NCBI RefSeq assembly: GCF_016591975.1
Contig: NZ_AP024169.1
Span: 1,412,001 to 1,476,000, forward strand
From: Anaeromicropila herbilytica
GTDB taxonomy: Bacteria > Bacillota > Clostridia > Lachnospirales > Lachnospiraceae
Length of the DNA stretch: 64,000 nt
Reading direction: 5' to 3'
Made by a program: the position numbers and the translations under genes. Each line of letters opens with the position of its first letter. Positions within the stretch are counted from its first letter, which is position 1. This document shows, piece after piece, positions 56,876-64,000 of the stretch. The notes below the pieces were generated by a model. That model saw only the letters and a list, made by a program, of their open reading frames with translations, was not told where the DNA came from and did not search any database.

Positions 56876-58513
56876 ATGAATGAGGAACGATTAAAGAAAA
56901 TAGAAAAGATGTTACATAAAATATTTATATTAATAGGAGTTATTCTATTGATATCTATTGTGCTTTTAATAAGAGAAAAGGTTGAGATAAAAGACAGGTC
57001 TACGAGTCAAAATAATCAGGTAGAAGATAAGACGAAAGTTAAGAATAGAGAAGAAGGACTTTCTGATCAGACGTTACTTTTACCAGAACGATGTAATGTA
57101 TATGAGCAAGTGCCTGATTTTTCTTTTGTTGATACAAACGGTAAAGAGCATTCGATTAAAGATTATCGTGGAAAAACGGTTATTGTAACATTCTGGGCAA
57201 GCTGGTGTTCGGATTGCCAACAACAGATGCCACTTGTCAATCAATTCTTAGAGGAGTTAAAAAAATATGATAATGTTGAAATGATTCTTGTTAACAAATT
57301 AGATCATAAAAAAGAATCAAAAGCAAATGCCATTAAATATCTAGAAAAGAATAATATCGACATAGATACTTACTATGATGATGGACTAAAAGCCTATGAA
57401 TCGTTAGGTGTTCATAATATTCCTACTACATTATTTATTGATGCTAATGGAATAGTAAGAGCAATCAGTCCAAAGCAAATGACCAGAGTCACAATCTTTG
57501 ATTCCTATTTACAAGATGCTATGACAGGAAGTGATGTAGTTACAAGTAATTTTATAACAAATAGCATGATGGATGAAGATGGAGGAATTCATAATGTCTA
57601 TGACAAGGATAAAAGTAAAACTTTAACTAGTGATGTATTAAGCGAATCAGAGGGAGCAATGTTAGAATATGCTACGATAAAAGAAGATCAGAGTCTGTTT
57701 TATAAAACACTCCAATTTATCCGTAAAAATATGTGGACGGAGGGAATGGTATCATGGAAAGTGTCAAATAAAAAGGTTAGTAGTACCAATGCTCTTATTG
57801 ATGATTTTCGAATCTATCAGGCAATTATACAGGCAAATAGATTATGGGGAGGATATACATCAGATATTGAAAAGTATAATGTAGCATTTGAAAAATACGC
57901 AATAAATAACAATCATTATGTGGATTGCTATGATTTCTCAAGTAAGACATATTCGAACCGTCTTACATTATGCTTCGCAGATTTTAAAGCAATGCAAAGT
58001 CTTAATGCAGCCAGTGATAAATATAAAGTAGCATATGAGAATACTCTATCTATAGTGAAAAAGGGTCTGATTAGCAGTGAATTTCCTCTCTACTATAGTT
58101 GGTATAATTACGATAATAATTCATACCAGACGAATGATCTTAATATGGCTGAAGCAATGGTTACTTTATTGCACCTTGCGAGAGAAGACCTAATACAACA
58201 GAAGACGATAGATTGGTTAAAACAACAAATGAATAATGGTGGCATAAAAGCACGTTATTCTGTTGATGGTAAAGTAGTTGAAGGTTATCAATATGAGTCA
58301 ACAGCAATCTATGCCTTAGTATCTATGATTGCAGACGAAATTGGTGATAAAGACTTAAGAGCACTAGCATTAAAGAAAATGGAGATTATGAGAATTCATG
58401 ATACTGCATTAAGCTATAATGGGGCATTTGGATTAGAAGATGGAACTGGAATTACCTCATTTGATCAGATTATGCCAATGATAGCTTATGCAGTCGCAGA
58501 TAAGAATCCTTGA
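56876..58513 (+). CDS. Membrane-anchored thioredoxin (TlpA-like) fused to a GH8-like domain
   Basis: The 545-residue protein has an N-terminal TM (about 14-33). A TlpA/ResA-like domain follows (about 75-205) with VPDFSFVDTNGKEHSI, the active site WASWCSDC (Cys111, Cys114) and the cis-Pro loop NIPTTLFID. The C-terminal part (about 225-545) is an alpha/alpha-barrel pattern resembling GH8/BcsZ: SESEGAMLEYA with Glu259 at the place of the catalytic acid, and ALIDDFRIYQAI with Asp309/310. The base residue was not identified. It lies outside the membrane and may cleave the polymer while the redox domain protects or reports on disulfides. AGGAGA precedes the start. Confidence 0.8.
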   Translation: MNEERLKKIEKMLHKIFILIGVILLISIVLLIREKVEIKDRSTSQNNQVEDKTKVKNREEGLSDQTLLLPERCNVYEQVPDFSFVDTNGKEHSIKDYRGKTVIVTFWASWCSDCQQQMPLVNQFLEELKKYDNVEMILVNKLDHKKESKANAIKYLEKNNIDIDTYYDDGLKAYESLGVHNIPTTLFIDANGIVRAISPKQMTRVTIFDSYLQDAMTGSDVVTSNFITNSMMDEDGGIHNVYDKDKSKTLTSDVLSESEGAMLEYATIKEDQSLFYKTLQFIRKNMWTEGMVSWKVSNKKVSSTNALIDDFRIYQAIIQANRLWGGYTSDIEKYNVAFEKYAINNNHYVDCYDFSSKTYSNRLTLCFADFKAMQSLNAASDKYKVAYENTLSIVKKGLISSEFPLYYSWYNYDNNSYQTNDLNMAEAMVTLLHLAREDLIQQKTIDWLKQQMNNGGIKARYSVDGKVVEGYQYESTAIYALVSMIADEIGDKDLRALALKKMEIMRIHDTALSYNGAFGLEDGTGITSFDQIMPMIAYAVADKNP

Positions 58514-58514
58514 T

Positions 58515-58611
58515 TATAAAAGCACTTTATATTAATGGTATCTTCTTCTGTAAGAACAGTTTTGACAAACTAAACTTGCAGAAGAGATAGATTAATTAAA
58601 GTGCTTTTATT
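58515..58611 (+). terminator. Long hairpin at the end of the exopolysaccharide cluster
   Basis: Arms 58516-58554 and 58574-58610 pair along about 36 bp with a few mismatches (TAAAAGCACTTTA against TAAAGTGCTTTTA at the base). The loop contains TTTTGACAAACTAAA. The long AT-rich stem may be both terminator and repeat. Confidence 0.7.
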
Positions 58612-58649
58612 GTAATATAGTTACTTCTATAATATAATTTAGCTATTGA

Positions 58650-58758
58650 TTTGAGTGTAAAAAGTTTTTCTCAACAACCTAAAATAGGACTTTTATTATA
58701 TAAATGCGCCGAGCTTTGCTCGTTTCAAAAACTGGACATGGACTTTTGACACACTAAA
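58650..58758. repeat. MITE-like element with GTGTCAAAAGTC-type ends
   Basis: GAGTGTAAAAAGT (58653-58665) is the imperfect inverted match of GACTTTTGACACAC (58741-58754). The internal AAAATAGGACTTTTA is shared with the 20443-20580 element. A small CGAGC TTT GCTCG hairpin lies at 58710-58722. Confidence 0.55.
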
Positions 58759-58763
58759 AAGTA

Positions 58764-59055
58764 TGATGTTGGGGTTAAATAGCCTTTGATAACTTACATT
58801 GTGTATATTGATGTATAATTATTAATTTTGGCGTAGTCCGGCCGAAAGTATCGTTTATATTTTGTCAAGACTCAAAGTAAAATAGGAACGTAAGTGAGTA
58901 AAGTTTATACATAAACTTGTCACTTGTTTTGAGGCTTGTAAAAAATATGATAAGTTTGTTTTATAAACTTTATTAAGGGAAAGGTAGCCAAAATTCATAA
59001 TTATACAGCGATATACACTCAGTACACTAAAATAAGGCTTTTGACCCCAACATCA
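58764..59055. repeat. MITE-like element with about 72 bp terminal inverted repeats
   Basis: The 292 bp element begins with TGATGTTGGGGTTAAA and ends with TTTTGACCCCAACATCA. Similarity of the two ends runs for about 72 bp (58764-58840 against 58983-59055). AAAGTA lies directly outside both ends and looks like a 6 bp target duplication. The segment 58798-58887 is nearly identical to the core of 20443-20580 in reverse. It has no coding capacity. Its right end reaches to 52 bp before the response-regulator start. Confidence 0.8.
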
Positions 59056-59106
59056 AAAGTATTCAATAAACGTACTAATTTATTGCAACAGAAAGGTAAG
59101 GTCTTT

Positions 59107-59808
59107 ATGGCTAAAAAAGATATATTAATCATTGATGATGATAATGATTTGGCAAGCATTACACAAGATATGTTAGAAGATTATGGGTATACAGTAGATA
59201 GAGCTACTTCTATAAGTGATGCCTATGATCACATTACCAAGAATACATATAAATTAATTCTCCTAGATATTAATCTTCCAGAAGGAACTGGCTTTGAGTT
59301 CTGTACGGAATTAAGAAAATATTCCACAGTACCAATTATTTTTATCAGTGCAAGAACGAGTGAGTCAGATCGAATCACGGGGCTTGAGATTGGAGCAGAC
59401 GATTATTTGTCAAAGCCATATTCCTTACAAGAACTTTTATCAAGAGTTAAGGCAAATATACGTAGAGCGTATGGATTTGAGAAAGAACAAGAATGTATCA
59501 CAGTAGTAAATATAACAATAGATCGAACAAAAAGAAAAGTATATCGTCTGCAACAAGAAATTCAAGAAGAAATAAAACTATCTTTAAAAGAGTATGATTT
59601 ATTACTGTATTTAATTGAAAATAAAAATAAAGTATTAAAAAAGGAAAAAATCTTATCTGATGTATGGGGAACCTATGCAGAAGTTGAGCTGTCAACAGTA
59701 GCAGTGCATATTAGGTGGCTAAGAGAAAAGATTGAAGAAGACCCAGCGAAACCTAAAATAATTAAAACGGTATGGGGTGTTGGGTATCTATTAGAAGATA
59801 AGGAATAA
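59107..59808 (+). CDS. OmpR/PhoB-family response regulator
   Basis: The protein has 233 residues from ATG 59107, after AAAGGTAAGG; the earlier ATG at 59041 would translate the repeat element's end and is rejected. The receiver domain has the acidic pair IIDDDND, phospho-acceptor Asp54 (LLDINLP), and the switch Ser and Lys (ISART and SKPYS). The C-terminal winged helix includes LSLKEYDLLLYLIENK and STVAVHIRWLREKIE. It is paired with the histidine kinase 24 bp downstream. The likely target is the ABC transporter promoter that follows. Confidence 0.96.
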   Translation: MAKKDILIIDDDNDLASITQDMLEDYGYTVDRATSISDAYDHITKNTYKLILLDINLPEGTGFEFCTELRKYSTVPIIFISARTSESDRITGLEIGADDYLSKPYSLQELLSRVKANIRRAYGFEKEQECITVVNITIDRTKRKVYRLQQEIQEEIKLSLKEYDLLLYLIENKNKVLKKEKILSDVWGTYAEVELSTVAVHIRWLREKIEEDPAKPKIIKTVWGVGYLLEDKE

Positions 59809-59832
59809 ATAGATAGAAAGGCATGAGAATGA

Positions 59833-61017
59833 ATGAAACATAACATCATAAAAACTGGAATCCTTTTTATTACTATCTTAACTCTCATAATGGCTGTTCT
59901 AACGATATGGATTCTAAAGGATAATCGTGAGATGAATTATCGTGAAAGAATCGTGGATCTTAATGAAATACAAGAACTTACCACATTAGCCATAAAAAAA
60001 GGTGATAGTAATACAAAGGAAAAGTTAGATAAGAGAATTCAATTACTTCAAAATGAGTTAAGAAATGAATCAGTTCAAAGAAATAGTCATAAGATTCTCA
60101 TTTATATTGCGATTGTATACAGTGTGTGTCTTATTTTTATATTCATTATATTTATCTATATTTATTATGTTGTGATACGACCATTTAAACGTCTAGAGAA
60201 GTATGCAAATGAGGTTGCGAGTGGAAATCTTGACTTACCACTTCAATATGAGAGGCAGAACCTATTCGGAGCATTTACCTGGGCATTCGATCATATGCGT
60301 AAAGAGGTAAAAAAGGCCAGAGCGTGTGAGAAAGAAGCAATAGAGAATAATAAAACAGTAATTGCTACGATATCACATGATATTAAAACACCAATTGCAT
60401 CCATTCGTGCTTATTCCGAAGGTTTACTAGCTAATATGGATACGAGTGCAGAGAGAAGGGAGAGATATCTTTCTGTGATCATGAACAAATGTGATGAAGT
60501 TAGCAAGTTATCAAACGATCTCTTTCTTCATTCCCTATCTAATCTAGATAAATTAGTGATGAATCTTGAAGTATGTGATGCAAAGAAAGTAATAACTCCT
60601 ATACTTGAACAAATCATAGGTGAAAACGATAATATTGTGATACTAAATGAAGTGATGGATGTTAAAGTACGCCTAGATATAAGGCGTTTTGAACAAGTAT
60701 TAGAGAATGTTATTGGCAATTCAAAAAAATATGCTAGTGAAAGTAGGATAGAAATCAGTTTTAACCTAAATAATCATCAGTTGGAATGCCATATTAGAGA
60801 TTATGGAAAAGGCATATCAGAGGAAGATATCCCATTTCTATTTGAAAAGTTCTATCGAGGTAAAAATATAGAGAATAAGCCAGGAGCAGGGTTAGGATTA
60901 TATATAGTGAAATATATCATGGAACAAATGGATGGAAGTGTAGATCTTAATAATTATAACAGTAATGGTGTGGAGATTACGTTAGAGATCCCAATGTATG
61001 AATCAAGTTTATCATAA
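59833..61017 (+). CDS. Sensor histidine kinase
   Basis: The 394-residue protein has TM1 (about 8-27), a short extracellular domain of about 65 residues and TM2 (about 94-116), followed by a HAMP domain (RPFKRLEKYANEVASGNLDL). The HisKA domain has phospho-acceptor His182 in ISHDIKTPIASIRAYSEGL. The ATPase domain has an N-box (VIGNSKKYA), G1 (YGKGISEED), F-box (LFEKFYRG) and G2 (GAGLGLYIVK). The N-box has Ser where Asn-Ala is more usual. The ligand is unknown. It is encoded with the preceding regulator and the following ABC transporter, as in antimicrobial-peptide sensing modules. Confidence 0.95.
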   Translation: MKHNIIKTGILFITILTLIMAVLTIWILKDNREMNYRERIVDLNEIQELTTLAIKKGDSNTKEKLDKRIQLLQNELRNESVQRNSHKILIYIAIVYSVCLIFIFIIFIYIYYVVIRPFKRLEKYANEVASGNLDLPLQYERQNLFGAFTWAFDHMRKEVKKARACEKEAIENNKTVIATISHDIKTPIASIRAYSEGLLANMDTSAERRERYLSVIMNKCDEVSKLSNDLFLHSLSNLDKLVMNLEVCDAKKVITPILEQIIGENDNIVILNEVMDVKVRLDIRRFEQVLENVIGNSKKYASESRIEISFNLNNHQLECHIRDYGKGISEEDIPFLFEKFYRGKNIENKPGAGLGLYIVKYIMEQMDGSVDLNNYNSNGVEITLEIPMYESSLS

Positions 61018-61037
61018 TAAAAAGATTAAATATAAAC

Positions 61038-61072
61038 TCTTAAAGATTTCTTAATAAATTATCTGCTAAGAT
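61038..61072 (+). promoter_or_regulatory. Direct-repeat operator and extended -10 promoter of the ABC transporter
   Basis: TCTTAA occurs at 61038-61043 and again at 61049-61054, an 11 bp period that fits tandem OmpR-type binding on one DNA face. It covers the -35 region of an extended -10 (TGCTAAGAT, box 61067-61072) that has no good -35. This fits activation by the adjacent response regulator. Confidence 0.55.
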
Positions 61073-61180
61073 AAAAACAACAAGAAAATGAATTAGAAAT
61101 AGATATAGACAAGAAATGAAGGTTTACATTATTGAAACTCATCATTTCCTAATAGATATATCAATTATCAGGAGGAATCT

Positions 61181-61942
61181 ATGAATCAGGTATTATTAAA
61201 AGCAGATAGTTTATGTAAAAGTTTTGCGAACAATGGACTTCAAAATCATGTTCTAGATCATATTGATCTCGAACTTATTCAAGGTGATTTTACAGTCATT
61301 ATGGGTAGCTCAGGCTCTGGCAAATCTACTCTCTTGTATTCTTTGAGTGGAATGGATACAGTAACATCAGGAAAGGTATTATATCAAGGAATTGATATAA
61401 CTTCGAATAGAGAAAAAGAACTTAGTATGCTTCGTAGGAAAGAGTTCGGTTTTATCTTTCAACAGATGCATTTGGTATCGAATCTATCCTTATATGAAAA
61501 TGTAGCCGTGTCTGGTTATCTTTTAAAGCAAAATAGTCATAAAGAGGTTAATGAGAGAGCAAGCGAATTATTAGACCTGGTAGGCTTAATGGATTGTAAG
61601 AAACGCCTTCCTTCTCAAGTATCAGGAGGACAACAACAACGAGCTTGTATTGCTAGGGCTATTATTAACAAGCCACAGTTGCTATTTGCAGATGAGCCAA
61701 CGGGAGCGTTAAATAAAAAATCTGGAATTGAAATACTAGATCTGTTGACCGAGATTAACGAAGAAGGCCAGAGCATTCTTATGGTTACACATGATGTAAA
61801 AGCGGCCATCCGTGCGAATCGTATACTATATCTAGAAGATGGTAAAGTGGTTGGAGATATGAAATTACCTCGCTATACTAAGGATAATGCAGTTGCAGCA
61901 GAGAAGCAGGTAGTTGCTTGGTTATCTGCAAGGGGGTGGTAG
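61181..61942 (+). CDS. ABC transporter ATP-binding protein (MacB/BceA-type)
   Basis: The 253-residue ATPase has Walker A GSSGSGKST (42-50), a Q-loop in FIFQQMHLVSNLSLYENV, the signature VSGGQQQR, Walker B LLFADEPTGALN and the switch His in MVTHDVK. The ENVAVSGYLL and DEPTGALNKKSG patterns are those of LolD/MacB/BceA enzymes that pair with FtsX-type permeases. AGGAGG precedes the start. The permease gene begins 2 bp after the stop, so the pair is translationally linked. The neighbouring two-component system suggests a peptide or antibiotic response. Confidence 0.96.
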   Translation: MNQVLLKADSLCKSFANNGLQNHVLDHIDLELIQGDFTVIMGSSGSGKSTLLYSLSGMDTVTSGKVLYQGIDITSNREKELSMLRRKEFGFIFQQMHLVSNLSLYENVAVSGYLLKQNSHKEVNERASELLDLVGLMDCKKRLPSQVSGGQQQRACIARAIINKPQLLFADEPTGALNKKSGIEILDLLTEINEEGQSILMVTHDVKAAIRANRILYLEDGKVVGDMKLPRYTKDNAVAAEKQVVAWLSARGW

Positions 61943-61944
61943 GA

Positions 61945-64000
61945 ATGGCAATTCTTACGATTATAAGGTCAAATCTAAAAAGAAAAAAAGGTAGTATATT
62001 AAGCATATTTCTATTAGTGTTTATTATCGCATTATCGTTAACAACAATCATTAGTGTGAATATTGGAGTAACAAAGGGAGTAGAAGAATCTTGTAACTAT
62101 TCGAATGTGCCAGATATGGCAAGTTTTATTCTAAAGGATAAATATAATCAGCAAACGGTAGAACAGTTACAAAAGGAAAAGGAAGTTAAGCATATTGAAG
62201 TAGTAGATAGTATCGTAAGTGATTATTTTTCACTTAATGGTAAGTCAGCTTCCAGTTCGGTATATTTTGTATCGTACCAGCCAGATGCTCATCCATATCA
62301 TTTCTTTACTAAGGATGGTTTAACGTATAAGAAGGATAATTTAACAGAACCTAAAAAAGGTGAAATCTATGTTCCCATTGCCTTTCAGAATATGTATCAC
62401 TGTAACATTGGGGATACTGCTCAGATTAAGACACCAAAAGGTATAGAAAAGTTTCGAATAGCAGAATTTATCGAGGAACCATTTATCGGTGCAAGTATGT
62501 TGGGTTTTAAAATGTTAATGATAAATCAAACAGATCTACTTGAACTAACCAATCAAGCAGATGGCAAAAAGCTTCTAAATAGTAAGATCATGAATCTTTA
62601 TTTAAAGGATTCTTATAAAAATCAGGCTTATGAATTGAAGAAGCAATTAAATGATAAAACTGGCTTTATTAATATGTCAATGTATACTCTTCTTAAGGAA
62701 GAAGCAAATAGCTATACACTTTTATTTACAAAAGTCTTAAGCGGAATCTTATGGGCTTTTGCCATCCTTTTATTTGTTGTAACGCTTATGATTATTGGAC
62801 ATAACGTGAGTACGAACATTGAGATGGAATATGTTTCCTTTGGGATCTTAAAATCACAAGGTTTTACTTCACTACAGATTCGGATTATTTTATTACTACA
62901 ATATATGTTAGCTAGTATACTAGCAATTATAAGTGGTATGCTTCTTAGTAAAATAGGAATTGTGCAAATTAATCGTATATTTATACCAGTGAATGGCCTT
63001 TTAGTAAGCAATCAGATCAGAGTAAAAGAGAGTATTGGGGTACTATTAGTATTCGTAATAATCATTGCTTTCTATATTCAGATAAAGTCAAGAAAAGTAC
63101 TGAAAATATCTCCAGTGCAAGCAATTTCACTTGGTCATGAGCCAGTGTATTTTGCAAGTCACATAGACTTTTCTATTACCAAAGAGATACCAATGCCATT
63201 AGGTACTAGACTAATCTTAAAGAATCTTGTTGGTAATATGAAACGCTATATTAGTACGATTCTTATTATGATAATCCTAACCTTTTTTGCTATCACGATA
63301 ACCTCTCTTCAACAGATGAGTTCAGATGATAATGTGGATGTGATCTTTGGTTCCATTGGAAGTGATATCTCTATTAATTATTCAAAAGATACAGAACAAA
63401 GTAAAATAGATGAAATAATTAATTATATTCGAAGTAAGACCAAGATTACGAAAGAGTTTCAGATAACGAATCGGTATCTAACTCTAGATGGGGGAGAGTA
63501 TTTAGGACATTTCATAAGCGACACGAAGAATGTAATCTATCCTCTAGAGGGGCGAGTTCCTAAGTATAAGAATGAGATTATCGTTACGGATATTCTGAGC
63601 AAGCTACTAAAGAAAACAGTTGGTGATAAAGTTAAGATTCAATCAGGTAGTAAGAAAGCAGAATATATGATTGTAGGAATCTATCAGAACACAAGTGATG
63701 CGGGTAAGAATTTCACGATGTTGTTATCAGGAATGAAAAGAATAAACCCTAAATTTGCAATTCATAGTGTAGACATTGGAATTAGTGATCGGAAGCAGAG
63801 CAAAGAACTCGTTTCACATTTGAAAGAACAATATAAAAGTGAGAAAGATCAACTTGCATTTCATGATAGTAATGCAGAAGGAGATGAGTCAAATCATACT
63901 GTAATTCTAGCTATTAACGCAGTAACAGCAATTACTTATGTATTAACGATTATCTTTGTTGCGGTGGTATCCTTTCTATTGTGTCATAAGATGTTTCGCT
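61945..64000 (+). CDS. FtsX-like ABC transporter permease, 3' end outside the window
   Basis: The frame from ATG 61945 stays open to the window edge (about 685 residues). It starts MAILTIIRSNLKRKKGSIL with a first TM (about residues 18-38) and an extracellular domain of about 200 residues with a MacB-type core. Three TMs lie around 62730-63090, followed by a second FtsX-like half beginning near 63230 with its own TM. The two-half layout suggests a duplicated-FtsX (about 750-850 residue) permease of the ABC3/YknZ-like or macrolide-type group, not a 10-TM BceB with one domain. Family details cannot be settled without the C-terminus. Confidence 0.9.
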   Translation, partial: MAILTIIRSNLKRKKGSILSIFLLVFIIALSLTTIISVNIGVTKGVEESCNYSNVPDMASFILKDKYNQQTVEQLQKEKEVKHIEVVDSIVSDYFSLNGKSASSSVYFVSYQPDAHPYHFFTKDGLTYKKDNLTEPKKGEIYVPIAFQNMYHCNIGDTAQIKTPKGIEKFRIAEFIEEPFIGASMLGFKMLMINQTDLLELTNQADGKKLLNSKIMNLYLKDSYKNQAYELKKQLNDKTGFINMSMYTLLKEEANSYTLLFTKVLSGILWAFAILLFVVTLMIIGHNVSTNIEMEYVSFGILKSQGFTSLQIRIILLLQYMLASILAIISGMLLSKIGIVQINRIFIPVNGLLVSNQIRVKESIGVLLVFVIIIAFYIQIKSRKVLKISPVQAISLGHEPVYFASHIDFSITKEIPMPLGTRLILKNLVGNMKRYISTILIMIILTFFAITITSLQQMSSDDNVDVIFGSIGSDISINYSKDTEQSKIDEIINYIRSKTKITKEFQITNRYLTLDGGEYLGHFISDTKNVIYPLEGRVPKYKNEIIVTDILSKLLKKTVGDKVKIQSGSKKAEYMIVGIYQNTSDAGKNFTMLLSGMKRINPKFAIHSVDIGISDRKQSKELVSHLKEQYKSEKDQLAFHDSNAEGDESNHTVILAINAVTAITYVLTIIFVAVVSFLLCHKMFR

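Noticed and set aside
59041..59106. Longer N-terminus for the response regulator
   Set aside because: It would translate the repeat element's end and lacks a ribosome binding site; the family start is at 59107.

Overview
The window is AT-rich, mostly plus-strand, and has strong AGGAGG-type ribosome binding sites. It carries a SCIFF peptide with its radical-SAM maturase, HemZ, a T-box in front of hisS-aspS, a yjdF riboswitch and a fused SecDF. Together these point to an anaerobic, low-GC Gram-positive of the Clostridia, most likely Lachnospiraceae (Lachnoclostridium-like). The genus is inferred from gene content and order, not from any search. No rRNA, tRNA, CRISPR array, prophage or transposase gene was seen.

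Positions 1-17016 are a mixed region. It holds the end of one ApbE flavinyltransferase, a secreted M6-type metalloprotease, a small hydrogenase-regulator-like protein, a chemotaxis receptor, a membrane-tethered MutS-like ATPase, a flippase-like membrane protein and a yjdF gene behind its riboswitch. These are followed by a second ApbE next to a membrane Fe-S protein with two FMN-attachment domains, an oxidoreductase, a histidine-free HPr-like protein and a large GGDEF-EAL protein. Positions 17390-37143 are a conserved housekeeping block: tgt, yajC, PHP phosphoesterase, TIGR04086 protein, scfA, scfB, secDF, recJ, apt, rel, metallo-beta-lactamase protein, hemZ, HD-GYP protein, T-box, hisS, aspS, DUF1294. 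Positions 37300-45620 hold a cold-shock gene, a large PAS/GAF sensor, galM, upp and clpS-clpA.

Positions 45807-58513 form a 12.7 kb exopolysaccharide cluster. It contains a multi-pass membrane protein, a four-TM protein with a dead GGDEF domain that keeps the RxxD inhibitory-site motif, a DUF2334 deacetylase-like protein, a BcsA-like glycosyltransferase without PilZ, a BcsB-like subunit, UDP-GlcNAc 2-epimerase, a GT39-like membrane glycosyltransferase, and a thioredoxin joined to a GH8-like domain. The combination of a cellulose-synthase-like AB pair with a PelD-like cyclic-di-GMP receptor is the most interesting system here. The active GGDEF-EAL and HD-GYP proteins elsewhere in the window could feed or drain that signal.

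Positions 58515-59055 hold several hairpin and MITE-like repeats. They belong to a family that also occurs near 1035, 20443 and 54642. The window ends with a two-component system, an OmpR-type direct-repeat promoter and an ABC transporter whose FtsX-like permease runs off the edge.
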